Shown here: piece by piece, positions 1 through 12,159 of the stretch
Numbering within the stretch: the stretch's first letter is position 1
Layout: every line of letters begins with the position of its first letter
NCBI GenBank assembly: GCA_948567375.1
Contig: OX419757.1
Coordinates: 70,680,001 to 70,744,000, forward strand
DNA from: Lunularia cruciata
Taxonomy: Eukaryota > Streptophyta > Marchantiopsida > Lunulariales > Lunulariaceae
DNA length: 64,000 nt
Reading direction: 5' to 3'
Translations under genes and position numbers: made by a program
Notes under the pieces: generated by a model
Seen by the model: the letters and a program-made list of their open reading frames with translations, nothing else
Told to the model about the DNA's origin: nothing
Databases searched by the model: none

Positions 1-1755
1 GCCTAACATGATAAGCTCTCGTGCACTCCTTGGCAAATGTGACAAATGTCGTGTCCATCACTCTATATAACTCCAAGGCTAGAGGAACAAAGAGGTGACC
101 TCGCTGCATACCCCTATACTTAGAGACCTTGCGACCTGCTATTGCACTTGTCCGCACATCCAAGGGGATGGGTAATCACTCCCTCTAAAATTGTATCTCA
201 CGTAGGGTCCATAATCATGACTTCCGCTACTATCACTTGATCATCTTGGACCAAATATAAGTTTGCCCTGACATGTGTCGTTTGCAAAGCATACGAACGC
301 TCCATCCAAGCCAAGTATCCACTCTCTCGTGTGATAGCAAACACTATGTCCTTAATGGCATCATGGGTAGCTATCCTCTATCCTCCAAAAGAACACCGTG
401 TCATGTGGACCGCTGCTGCATCTAGTGTAGAACCACACTCACAAGTGAGTAACGAAGATGCAGATGGGTAGACCAAACCTAGGCAAAACCTCATTGTTGT
501 AGAGAAAGTAGCTAGTGCGAGTCAGAATGCCCTAATGCACAGTCGAGCTAGGATCCAAGAACATGCACCCTTGCCGGAGCAAGAGTGAAGACGTGCTCTA
601 GTAGCCTAAGGAATGGACAAGTTGACTAAGAGACAATGTAGCGTATGCACACACTGTCGCTCCCTCAAAGAAGACTGTAAACCTCTAGTCCAATTTGACA
701 ATCATGAAGCAAAAGGTGGAAAAACCTCTTGTGCTTGTGGGGATAGACTATCTCTTGTCTGCCGCAATAACACCTAGAGAGAAGGATCCTCCCTCCACCT
801 CTATCACATAAGTCTCCAAAACCGGCCTCAGCAACCACAAAACAAGAGGAAAGTAGGGGTGCCGAGAGAGCCCAACTACCCAAAAATGCTATAGGTGTCA
901 TCTCCTCCATAGATAGCAAGCCAACCCCACCACATGAGATTGGCAAAGCCGTCTGTTTACGTGCCAAATCCTCTGTCACTCACTCAAAAGTCCCTAGTCC
1001 AATAATATCCATAATCCTCCTATCAAATGCTCTCAAACGTGAAAGGAAGGGCGTGAGGGAGGAATTGTGATAATGAAGTAGGATGGTCGATGAGCAATAC
1101 TGGAGGAGAGTATACCAAATGCCACTTGCGGATCTCCTAGTAACGGAAGGTCATCCACATGGAGAACATCCTCTGCAAAAGCAGCGTCTAAGAAGCGTGT
1201 GACAAAATCCTCCGATCCTATTGGCACCCCAAGAACACGAACTCCATATGTGGATGTGATACACCCCTCTAGAAGCTCAAGGTGGAGAAGGATACCTAAA
1301 GGAGACCATGCACTATACTTTGACACCTTGACTTTCAAGCCTACTAGATGTATCTCAATAGTCAAGGAGTCAAAGGCCTGCCTAATCTGATCTACAAGGC
1401 TTACAATGTGTGTATCATCTGCCAAAGAGAGAAATACACAACATGGCATGGCCAAAGTAGTAGATAGGAGAGCTCTAAAGTGAACCATGGCAAATAAGGC
1501 CCCCCCCATAAGGATCTCCCTGACATGTACCAACAGCTGACTCCAAGATGGTGACTCCTTCCTGTGAACCACTATGCTAGTAAAGAGAAGCATGAGAGTC
1601 AAAAAAAGACCGCACAAAGGGAATGAGACTCACCAAGGATCCACCAACCTCCCTAAGCTCTCTAAAGATAGATGCCCATGAGACACTATTAAAAGAGTTC
1701 TCAACATCCACATGGGGGACGACCCACTCCGGATGGATATCTAGGAGTGCTCTAA
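1..1755 (-). mobile_element. Decayed non-LTR retrotransposon, RT 3' half (copy A)
   Basis: Read on the minus strand, this is the C-terminal half of a LINE-type reverse transcriptase. From about 1755 downwards it shows a palm segment resembling DVENSFNSVSWASIFREL, then GGALFAMVHFRALLST, then the catalytic box FLSLADDTHIV (about 1402-1435), then KVSKYSAWSPLGI, GVRVLGVPIGSEDF and GDPQVAFGILSSSIAHRPSYF (about 1090-1240). A C-terminal extension with LPISCGGVGLLSMEEM and AFLGSWALS lies at about 870-980. These blocks keep the order known from a family of plant non-LTR RTs. The frame is broken between blocks, so it is not functional. The element runs off the left edge. A second copy lies at 25828-29430, and the copies align block by block. 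Similarity between them stops near 1755, so copy A is truncated there. The family is assigned by motif memory, not by a search. Confidence 0.8.
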
Positions 1756-3391
1756 GTACAAGTCTAAGTACTCATATGGATGCGAGGAAACTTCGGTATC
1801 CTCTCTCTTTCACCTTCAATAATGACACAATATTACTTTAATGATGGGAGCTATGAAACACAATACCACCGGACTGAATACGGGATTAATATGCATTACC
1901 CCTTGCACCTTCAAGGACCAATGGGTTATTACAATGGACTTACAATTTTAAGACATCAAAAGCATTTAAAAATTGCCATCATAATTCTAAAGAGTTAAAA
2001 CCATTGGGAATCCAAGAGAGAGTAACCTCTATCTTACAATAAAAGAGGATGGCTATTTGCATGGCTAAAGTCCTCATACTCATAGTCGGTTATGGTGATA
2101 TCTTCTATTTGGATCAGATTTTCTCTTCTGGATTGAGTTGAGAGCACCCATTGATATCAAATGCAATAAGGCCGATAGATAGATGGAAAAGCAGAACGTA
2201 CAAAGTTCAAGAAGGAGATAATCTCACAAGCTTAAGAGAGTGAGGAAACGCTGAAATGTAAATATATATTGGAGATAGGATAAGATAGTGCTGGAAGGTA
2301 AATGGCAAAGGATGCTGGTCACGATGCAGCCAATGAGAACCCCTACTTTCCACGAGGGCGCTTGGTACCATTCGACGCAGAGGAGGCCAGCCAAAATCCT
2401 TAACGTAAGGTGTGCCAGCAGGCAGGAGATATGAAGGCAACGGGAACCTTTTCGGCCCGAGCTTGAGGGACATCAGGCCGGCGGCGCTTCGATCCAACTG
2501 TCAGCACGCTGTTGACTGTTGGTTTTTGCTGCCTAAACGCCCTCCGATAGTGATCTCACACCACGTGGATGGCACTGTGATGCATAGCGGTATGACCGTT
2601 CAACGTCAGCTTCCTGGGCAATATGGCAGGGACTGCGGTACTGTCAGCACCGGGGATGAAAGGCAGAGCGGGCAGCAAGAACGCGTAAGATCGTATCGAC
2701 TATCGACGTCTACTGCTGCTCAAGGATCGAATATCGGAGATATCCATCTCGTCGATCGTCGATTATATTGAACTGAGGGAACGGGCAGACTGAGGTGGCG
2801 AAAGGAAACGAGAGATTGGGCAGCATGGGCAGCTTTCTTGCTGACAAGAAAATTCTGCTGGCGTAAGGGAGCTCGTTATAGTACAACTTGGTACTGTAAC
2901 AAGTGGATATTCTTAAGAGCTGTTTACCTAATGCCTCCAAGAGGGGCTTAAGGATATGTCGACTCTATTGGAAGGAGAGCCTTCCGATCAAGAGTGATTT
3001 GAAAATCTCTCGTTACTGTAGCTTTTACAGTCACACGTCGCTCCATTTGTCCTCGCGTGGAGCTTGATTACGGTGACTACTGAGTGAGGACCCCTCCTCC
3101 AAATCTGGAGGGTAACCTGCTAAATTAGGGGAATAGAAGTAAACCCCTCTTGGTCCTAGTAAGAAGTAATCTTGAGAATGCGATCTCCATCCATTGTGGA
3201 ATAGAAAGACTATTATTGCCTTCACACTCGACCTCTTCTGGTGCATAGATCTATATTTTCTTCATTTCTCCTCCACTATCCATTTATTCCACAATGCCCA
3301 GATCAATGACATCAAACTGGATCAAAATACCGTCCAAATATTGTTTAATTCAAGATGATTAACTTAACATGCCTGAATCCAAGAATGAAAG

Positions 3392-3395
<4 letters not shown>

Positions 3396-3488
<93 letters not shown>
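3396..3488. repeat. (AT)n microsatellite, about 46 units
   Basis: An uninterrupted AT dinucleotide run of about 93 bases. Its length makes it likely to vary between individuals and to be miscounted in assemblies. It can extrude as a cruciform. It lies in DNA without a recognised gene. Confidence 0.97.
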
Positions 3489-3489
<1 letters not shown>

Positions 3490-5572
3490 CTGCAGAAACT
3501 CAACCCAACCCAACCTAGCGGAATGTCATGGCTGGAGATAGAGTAGACTCTTTATGCATTATTCATGATCAAAGAAAGAGAGAGAGAGACTCTTTTAGCA
3601 TTACCCTTGGTCAGTTATATCTGTTCCCAACATAAGACGAAAACACCGAGTGCCCTGTTGACTCGTGCATTCCCAATGCATTTCTCAAGCAAGGCTGTCT
3701 CTATGGAATCGAGAGAACATCTTCAATCTTCAACCAACAAGTGAGAACAGAAGTTGCACATTTAAGGCTGGACTTTAAAAGTGGATACCTGGAGCATTCT
3801 CTCACTGGCTCTTATGTCCTTGTCCATGCACCCCCTCTCATTCAACACTGTACAATACTTCAACAGAAGCACCACGATCACCTAAACAACGCTGGCATTA
3901 CACCATCAAATGAATTGAAATGGGAGAAAGAGAGGAGAATTAGGGAAAATAGATGGTGCATTATTGCACGCCTCCATTGACTAGCAGCATAGACCAGAGA
4001 ACCATGAGTAATTATCAACAACATAGATATGCACCAGAATAGTATCCGAGGCAGATTGCTTCGCTCTAACAGTCTACAGTGTTCCTCTGATTTTCGTTCC
4101 AAACTCTAAATAATAAACCAGATGATGACCTGATCTCCAAGTTAAAGTAATGCTCCAATAGATGTCGAATGTAGTGAACAAATTGCAATTTTTAAGCTCA
4201 TTATGTTTTCGCTGACTTATATATATCATACTGTATAATGATTAGATTGTTAATTACTTTTGCGTCTGCCCAGCACTCAGAAAGTCTATGATGAGGAGAG
4301 TAGATTATTCCATCATTCCTCTTGCTGACATGGACGGGCAGAAGAGGAACTTTCTTCTCTGGGCAGCTTTTCTGTCTGTCAAGCAGTCGGACTTTACGCC
4401 AGTTGCTCTGAGAGGATGGACGGCGATATTTCCGTGAGTGAAGCTCCTTCTTAATGGACCAGTGGGTTGTAGGAGGCCCTCGACTGCAGCCATGTGGACA
4501 TCCGATGCGGCAAAAATCGCACCCTGCTCAACAGAACTCGGCTTGCATGCTTGATGCCGTGATCGGCTATTCCCGGAAACTTCGTTGCCGGCCGTGGTCT
4601 TTTATTCGCGGAACAGGAGGACGATATAAAGTACAGCCTAGACGACAAGAACTGAGTCAAGTCTGATTTCGTCGCAACATCGGGTCTATAATTTACGTGA
4701 ATGGAGTTCACCTTTCGCTAAGTTAGAGAAATATACTTTTAACAGCAAGATTTACGATAGAGCAGGAAAGTCCTGACAGGCATTTCAGAATATTCTGAGG
4801 AATAACGTTCTAACTTTCCATCGCGAATGATAGTTAGTTGATCCTTACCACGAGTAAACCTTGTGACAAGCTAAAGTTCAGAGAAACTAAAGATAGAGTC
4901 ACACACTCGAGCACTGTGAGCACGGATTATCATTACAATGATGGTTCTGGAGAGGAATTTTATTCGGATCTTCTCTTTTTCGGACGCTAGGTTTATTTTA
5001 TTGACAAGATCATAATATTCTTTGAGGTTGTAAGAATCGATCTACTCCCTTAAGGAGATTTCCTTATTGGCACGCTGTCCAAAGCTGGGAGTCGGAGCTG
5101 AATGCCCCCAGAGTCTTTTGTCTCCCGTCATTCAGGCCCTGTCGTATACAAGGAACCCTTCCACAGCCTATTTTGACTGTACCTGCACCACGAATTCGTC
5201 TTAGGCATAGGGAATTACGTGGCGGTGTCTGAGTTTGCTTGTCTGAGTCCGTGCATTTAACTCAGTTACGGTCAGGAGCCAAGCTAGCCCTGATTCAGAG
5301 CCGCACGATCACACCGTCTCCGTCGATCTGAAGCCGTGTCACTGAAACAACTAGTCAGGCGCTGTCGGTACTCATATGCGACGAGGAAAAGTGCCTACGC
5401 GCCACCCGGATACTAGAGTGGTAACGGAGTCAAAGTTCATCCTCTCCAAGAAGCGTACCGCAAGAACGCGTCAATTACAGACAATTTCCCATACCCATCG
5501 GCTTCTTCGGTGTTTCCGTAGGTAAAGATTGTCCTGCGGTAACTTTAGTGAAGCAAGTTTCTGGAACAATCG

Positions 5573-5938
5573 TTATACGGTGATCCTTTTGAGCGGGTTA
5601 AAGTCCGTGGGACCATCCGATTGTAGTTCCGCGAGTAACAAGAACCCGTAGTGTACTGACCACTGAGGTGAAAGATCGCAAGAAATTGTCAACAAGGTAG
5701 CCCCATTGGTAATATGAAGAAAAAGCTTGACCATTAGCCGGTGACTGTGATTTCTTTTGACTATCTTTACTAAATTTGATCCTTTTTGACTCTCTTTACT
5801 GGAAATGACGGTCTTGAGAATTGACAGTCCTACATCTGTGGTAAATTTGATGTTTCGACTGTGTTTACTGGAAGGCATGGTCTTGAGAATCGACTTTTGA
5901 ACCTTTGTAGTCTCACGCGTTCTGGGAATAGTCAGCAA
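5573..5938 (-). CDS. Hypothetical 121-codon frame with an internal repeat (doubtful)
   Basis: I do not recognise this frame. It starts with ATG and encodes a basic, Ser/Lys-rich N-terminal half. The segment SILKTMPSSKHSRN recurs as SILKTVISSKESQK about 23 residues later, because the DNA carries a 69-base direct repeat (blocks near 5795 and 5864). The C-terminal half has no motif I know. No neighbouring gene, splice signals or clear promoter support it. The frame may simply be open by chance across a small tandem repeat. Confidence 0.15.
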   Translation of the reverse strand: MLTIPRTRETTKVQKSILKTMPSSKHSRNIKFTTDVGLSILKTVISSKESQKGSNLVKIVKRNHSHRLMVKLFLHITNGATLLTISCDLSPQWSVHYGFLLLAELQSDGPTDFNPLKRITV

Positions 5939-7814
5939 TATCTAAGTTAACCACACTAATTTATCCTACAGTCTAACATGTAGGGTTAGCTTAACTCAAG
6001 TAAATGGCTAAGTCAAGACTGCCAGCAGAAGAAGTAGATTGACGTTGGAAAGTCAGGAAACCCTTGACAATCACGTGGTAGAGCTTTTCATAATAATGAA
6101 AAGCATTGCACTATCTGTTGTATCAAAAGAGAAAACTTAGTCCGACCTTTTATACATGGTCAATCAGATTTAAAAGGTAAATCAATATTTGAAAAAGATT
6201 AATTTATTCAAGTATTAAATGGAGAAATGAAGGAAACTATCGAAATTTGGATTTTGAGATACAAATGTTTCTGGATAATCATTTAACAATGATCACTTTT
6301 TGTCAGCAAACCCAGATACAGAAATGGAGAACGAGTTGACTTAGTAAAATGACCTTTCGAAGCATCTGCATATTTGTTACACTTTCCATGTTCTAGTTGA
6401 TTACTACCAATACCTACGCTAAATTGAGAAGGTGATAGCTAATTGTCTACTATATTAATTGGATATAAGACACAATATTCCCGTTAGTTACATTTAAAGT
6501 TCCATCAGAAACTGAGACTAGAAATAGATCAAGAATCTGAAAATCTATATTTATGGTATATGACTAATATGTATAACACTTTCCACATTTGAATTTCTTA
6601 GGAATTTATAATAATTAATTATTATATAAAATATGACTATGATAATTAATTGTTATATTAAATATTCATGTTAAACAACTTATAAATCAGCAGTTCTTTT
6701 ATTAACACCGTGTTAGGTGAATCTACATCACATCGGGATTTTTTTTTCTTGTTTTTAAGTTATAAATATGCTATACTTGAATATGCAACAAGAGATATTT
6801 CCTTGGAAATTATACAATATATACAAGAATATTGAAATTCATACAAGGTCAATCTTTTAGCTGTGAGGGACATCTATTTTCATTTTCATTTTTGTCACAG
6901 TGAACTTCTTAAAAATGACTTATTCAATTATGTTGAAGTTAAATAATAATGAACTTACCCTTATTTACAGACATGTGATCTGCATTTCTATTCTATTATC
7001 GTTGATGTGAATTTATCAAATAGTCTAAAAAATAGTTGGCATAAATGTCTCCTCTTTCACCGAGCAATTAGAGATGATACAAATATCCATTATAGACGGA
7101 AAGGAACACAGATTAACCTAGTTTGTTCTACAATATTGTTCTTGCAACTATACTTATGATTTCGTTAGTTTCTTTTTCTATTTCACCTTGCATCTTGCTA
7201 ATATCTTATATTCTTCCTGGTATGCCATTTAGATATAACTATTACGACGAATAATGAGCAATCATCTTGATAACAAGAGATTTTTCATATGAAAATGAAA
7301 ATTCATTATGCCGAATGATGTTCATAGAGACTATGTAAGAGCATCAGAGAAGTTTACGAGCATCATTTTAGTGTTTGATTGAGAGTCCAAACTTGACTGA
7401 TATTATTACTGTAGTTTAAATAATTCCATAATACTGGATTTCATCATTTAAGTTAGTTAGATTTGATAACTACATTCACAATGATGTATTAGTTTGGTTT
7501 CAGTAACTTCAAAGTTAGTCCTAAAGGGAAATTGACTTGAGACAACAAAATGACGAGATATTGCTTTGCTAGCTGTGTTATTGAAGGCTTTGTTAGAAAA
7601 AAAAGGCGAAAAAAGAGAGTTAGAGTACTTTAACATACTAGTTCCTTTGGGCATCGATATATCCTTGTCCTCATGATTGACAATTACCAGTTCCGACGCT
7701 CCTGCCATGTTGATCTCCAAGAGAATACTATGAAATTTCACCTAACAAGCCCAATCCCCCAAGATGGCTTACCTTTAGCTCGAGAAACAAATGAGATCCA
7801 GGAGTTTCGAACGC

Positions 7815-7874
7815 CTTTCAGCTATCTATATAATCACAGATCAATTGATCTGTGATTATATAGATAGCTGAAAG
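7815..7874. repeat. Perfect 60-bp palindrome
   Basis: Two 30-base arms meet with no spacer between 7844 and 7845. The left arm begins CTTTCAGCTATC and the right arm ends GATAGCTGAAAG. Every base pairs across the centre, and pairing stops at 7814/7875. The flanks differ, so this is not simply the tip of a longer fold-back that I can see. It could form a 30-bp hairpin or cruciform. No gene abuts it. Confidence 0.97.
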
Positions 7875-10800
7875 TTAAGAAAAAGAAGACTGCTTACCAT
7901 AGAAGAAGCCGAAAGAAAGCAAGAGAAACTTGGGTCTAAGTCTGATTAGAAATCTGCAAATCACTAAAAAGCTAGAACATATAAAGAACCTGGTCTATTG
8001 CTTAATCTGTGGTTGAGAATAAAATACTACTAAGAAGCATTGGGCCAAGTTTCTTATGCTCTCTTATTCGAACTAGTTTTCTAGAGCAGGTTCTGTATTA
8101 AGTCGTAAGCCTAAGACCAGGTTTCCTTAGGGAAAAACATCCTCTAACTGAAGCATCGTCGTAACTTATTTGGCATGGAAAGGCCTCTGAACTTCCTGTA
8201 TGGATTTCAGAAACGCAAACGGAATCTAACCTCGCCGGAGAAGTAAAGGAGAAGTAATGGAGGACTCGGAACGAAGTACCCCGTGAGCTTCGTGCCGGAG
8301 GAGGGTAGCGTACAATGTTGACTCGGGGTAGGGTCAGTTGTCGTGAGCTTTGCTGAGTCAGGTTGGGTTCGCCTCGGGACTTGAAAGCCCATTCTGTAGT
8401 GATTAGATTCTAACTAGAGCAATAAAGAGAGTCACATCATTCCCTCGACTCTCTTCCACCCATAAACCTCGGTACTCAGATGTTTATTTGTACGAGGAAA
8501 CTTGGCTTTTACTACCCCGGTCGCCTGGAAAAGTCTCAGGTTCCTGCCCACATCGAGGAAGTTGTTATGCATGGCAATCATCGATATATTCCATATCACT
8601 CGAATAATAGTGGAAGGACGAAGAAGGCGACCGCATGTGAAAACGAGAAGGATGGGAAGACTCCCATCAAGCCGTACAAGGAGAAGCATAGGGGTAAAAT
8701 GGGGCTAAGCCCCATTAGTTTCGGTAAAAAGAATCTGCCCTACAACACCTACAATATCAGAGATATTTATCAAATAATAGTGGAAGGTAGACGATGATAT
8801 AATATGTTGCTTGTAAAGTGAGGTAATAACAATCTTCTTTAAGAGTATGATGATTCAACCTTCTAACGGTATGTGGTGTTTAAGCAGTATTTTTGGATGC
8901 AATTGCCGACTAGTATAGATTCCAAGAGTGGTGATCTGAAATCTCTCATTTTAGTTTACTCGATTTGGTTGCTAATGATACGGAGAAAATGCAGTAAAGT
9001 TGATTTCCAAGGGTTTCTCTTATTGATGCAAAGGGGATCAGGGTATTGTCACTGAAACCGCTCCACAATCCATCTGTTCAAAATAGGACCGTGCTTAAAT
9101 TGGACTTGAACATTAAAGTTTAATCCATGTAGTGCTCATCAATTTAACATAAGTACACGCCAGCAAAACAGTATCTATTTTTCAGAAACATAGTTTCCAA
9201 CATGTTTTCTTGCTGGGCTAGAGCGCAAAGAGACTCATACAAGTTAAATCTGATTTCTTTCCTGGAGGAGTAGCAAAATAACATTAATATGAAAGGTGAA
9301 AGAACCTCATTGAGATATACTTTAGAAAACCATGTCAGAGCTTTAACTAAAGTCTCAATTATTGGGGTTAATCAGATAATAATAATATCAGATAATGATA
9401 TGTTTATGTAAAATTGGATAATATCCATAAAATATATAAAACATTTATTACTTATTAAAATTAAATACAACTGAGACATTGGTTTTACCCCGACATGGAG
9501 TTAGGTCTAACCGGAATGGGAGACTAGAGTACCTCAGGTTGGTCCCTGGTTTCATATCGTAGTACTTTGTCGCATCACAGTGTCAGGATTTCTGTTTTGT
9601 GGACATGAACCTCAAACCCACGTCAGATTAATCTTCACTCGTGTCAGCTATTGGCAGCTTGACTTGCGGCAGAAATATCCTCCAGACGTTTCGGCCAATC
9701 TCAAAGGATTTGTAGCACCAGATTGCATACGTGGATTCCAAGCTGTATGATATTTTCTATAATAGATACCTACGTGGTGCCACAAATGTGATTGCTTACC
9801 GTGTAGATGGCGACGTGGTGAGCAACTGTTATCAAATATGACGGTCAAGCTGCTGAAGACAAGTGCCTGCCATCTGGGATTCTTGCTTCTTCCGAAGAAT
9901 TTAGCGGCGGGCAATCCAGGTCCGGGTCTACTTTATGGATCCGACTAGGTTGTACAAAGGTGGACTGTGTACAGTACTGTACAGAGCAGAAATACCATGT
10001 TAGCACTGACATGTGGTCTCCGCTCAATGGATTGCTTGTTGGAACCTTAACTCTGACTTTCTACATGGTCTCAGCTTAATCTCCGTTCCGTTTAGAGTAG
10101 TTTCAAACTCTCAATTGCTGCTACTGTATGATATTTTCTACTTTTGCATGTATTAGTGATTCAAAGTTGCCTACAGTATGCGATTCTACCTTGACTGTGA
10201 ACAACTTTAGGAGGCAATCAAAGGGGCAATCAAAGTGTACTGAGAAGATCATGTGGTTTTTCTCTTTACGTGGAGAGTTCCTGCAACTGGTGCTGTATTC
10301 TATTGCTTCAACAAGAGAATGAATCCAGAACCATCCCTTCAGAACTCCCAAAAATACTACACAGGAACCTGAATAGAGAGTGAATAGATCAGGACATAAA
10401 TATCAAAGAGAGGTCAAAGAGGATTGAGAATAGAAAAAGGACAAGGAGCATCTTGCAATCCAGTTGCAAGAACTTAGCATCAATGAGCAATGAAAAATGA
10501 GCATTAAGAAGGTGATATGAAACATACATGAAGTGTCAATCGACAGGACAAAAAGCTTCACATCTCTTTTATTGTCCTCGGTTTTGGGCAAAGGGCTTTC
10601 AGTATGCTATGAGCTGCACTTCGAAACAGTATGGCGAAAAAAGACACAATCAGGAAAAAGAAATCATAAAGTAGTAAAGGGAGAAGAAGAAGGAGGAGGA
10701 GGAGTACCGTAGTAGGTTCCGAATGGAGTAGATCTACGCAGAAACTGCTATCTTAGCACGGAAACACACGCCGTAGAAGGACAACTGGGACAACTGGGAC

Positions 10801-11880
10801 GCATTTACCTACCCCCAGTTAACGCGGTGAGTAATCATAACTTCGTTGACGGGCAGGGTGTAAATGGGAGTGACATCGGATCTTCCAACAATTTGTCTTA
10901 CCTTTAGTAGATTGGATTATACCACGCGGTATGGAGGCCGATGACCGTCGAAATCCTGTGGACACCTGATAACCTGGGTTTGGCTTGAGGAAGTGGAGAA
11001 AGAAAGCGAACACTTCAGAAGATACGGTGAATTATCGACACTAATAATTGTGCTTCTTGTTCTTTGTCTCTTCTCCCGATCGTGGTTTCTTTACCGGAAG
11101 GTTATGAGAATTATGCAGACATGAAATCTTTGGAGCTATCTCCATAGTTGATGTTAAGCACTGGCAGTGCTTACCATCAATTGTTTAGTCTCATATATTT
11201 CGAAGAGAAGTCTCCTATGTGCTTTAGTGTTTAAAATGTGGTGAACTTGCAGTTCTCATATTACTTCATAAGTACATAATACTTATTCCAGTTTCTCTTT
11301 CCCTTGTGCTTGCAATATGACCAACCATATTAAAGTATGTGTGGTAAGTAGCGCAACTGAACCCCATTGTGATTTGCCATTATCAGCTTTTAAGACTTAA
11401 ACTCAGCCACTTGATATAAGACTAATTAAACTGATTTACTCGGATAGAATAGAAATCAAACATTTTAAAACTGAGACAATAGTGCCGTACAAAGGAGTGA
11501 ATTCTGTAATATGAAATCCGAACCTAGCAAGAAGAAACTGGCAGAGAAGACTTAAGAAATGTGGAAAAGGCCAATGTACAGTGTAGAGAGACAAGAGAGC
11601 ACAGTTGCACAGTTGCATGACCTCAGAAAGGAAGAAACCCAGAGTGGGAAACATCAGAGAGAGAACAATGAGTTGCACAAACAAGAGTGCAACTTGTGTT
11701 CCTTCAGATGTCTACATATAGACAAGACAAGAACAGTCTTTAGCTTTTCAACACTACTGTATAACGTTACCCACACTCCAGTCGTCAACATTGTGAACAA
11801 CAAAGACAGAAGAAACCCCGAACCCAACTGGGCTGGTGCTCATGGGTGCAAACGTTCCTTCCTTTGGAACCGGGCAGTCA
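7875..11880. other. No confident gene; one possible terminal exon
   Basis: Mostly AT-rich with scattered GC-balanced patches (8200-8700, 9480-10030, 10740-11000). No family motif was recognised on either strand. One minus-strand frame at 10809-10916 stays open for 35 codons and ends PVNEVMITHRVNWG before TAG. It reads like a protein tail and could be a terminal exon related to the frame at 11881-12156, but it is too short to trust. A purine tract (GAAGAAGGAGGAGG type) lies near 10680. A short hairpin (TAAGCACTG/CAGTGCTTA) lies near 11155. Confidence 0.4.
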
Positions 11881-12156
11881 TCAGGCTTCAGGTACAGAGG
11901 ACGGTGGATGATGGACCAAACCAATAAAGGCGTCCTCCACAGTGCGACGGTAGGTGTCAACTTTTTCGTACTGCAGTCCCAGTTCCTGGAACTGTCCATC
12001 CTGAATAAGTATTGGTCGTGGTGCATGGGAAGAGAGTCAGGAGACTCCGTCATGAGTCCTGACAGGAAATATTTCCACTTCCCCGTAGGTAAACTCCGTT
12101 CCCTTTTTTCTCAGTATGGAGGGAATCAAGACGGAATCAGCATCATCTACACTGAT
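11881..12156 (-). pseudogene. Possible protein-coding remnant, family unknown
   Basis: On the minus strand one frame runs from 12156 to a TGA at 11881-11883 with a single internal TGA at 12037-12039. The upstream half includes ILRKKGTEFTYGEVEIFPV. The downstream half includes DGQFQELGLQYEKVDTYRR followed by TVEDAFIGLVHH. The composition (charged, mixed hydrophobic, low Ser/Leu bias) looks more like real protein than the shadow frames around it, and this patch is more GC-rich than its flanks. There is a possible splice acceptor (TTATTCAG) just before the DGQFQ segment, so the internal stop could lie in an intron. I do not recognise the family. Overlapping frames on both strands (plus 11836-12165, minus 11754-12053) are alternatives. 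Treat this as a hint only. Confidence 0.22.
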
Positions 12157-12159
12157 TCA

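Larger units (their letters stand above)
1756..7814. other. No recognisable gene; mixed unique-looking DNA
   Basis: I see no gene family, tRNA or rRNA here. Patches at 2300-2960 and 4300-4680 are more GC-balanced and carry open frames of 60-120 codons on both strands, but none has a recognisable motif, a preferred strand or gene-like neighbours. 6100-7600 is AT-rich and full of stops. The (AT)n tract and the repeat-containing minus frame at 5573-5938 are listed separately. Confidence 0.5.

Noticed and set aside
11150-11175. Short hairpin considered as a terminator
   Set aside because: Intrinsic hairpin terminators are bacterial. This is a plant nuclear context with no upstream gene.
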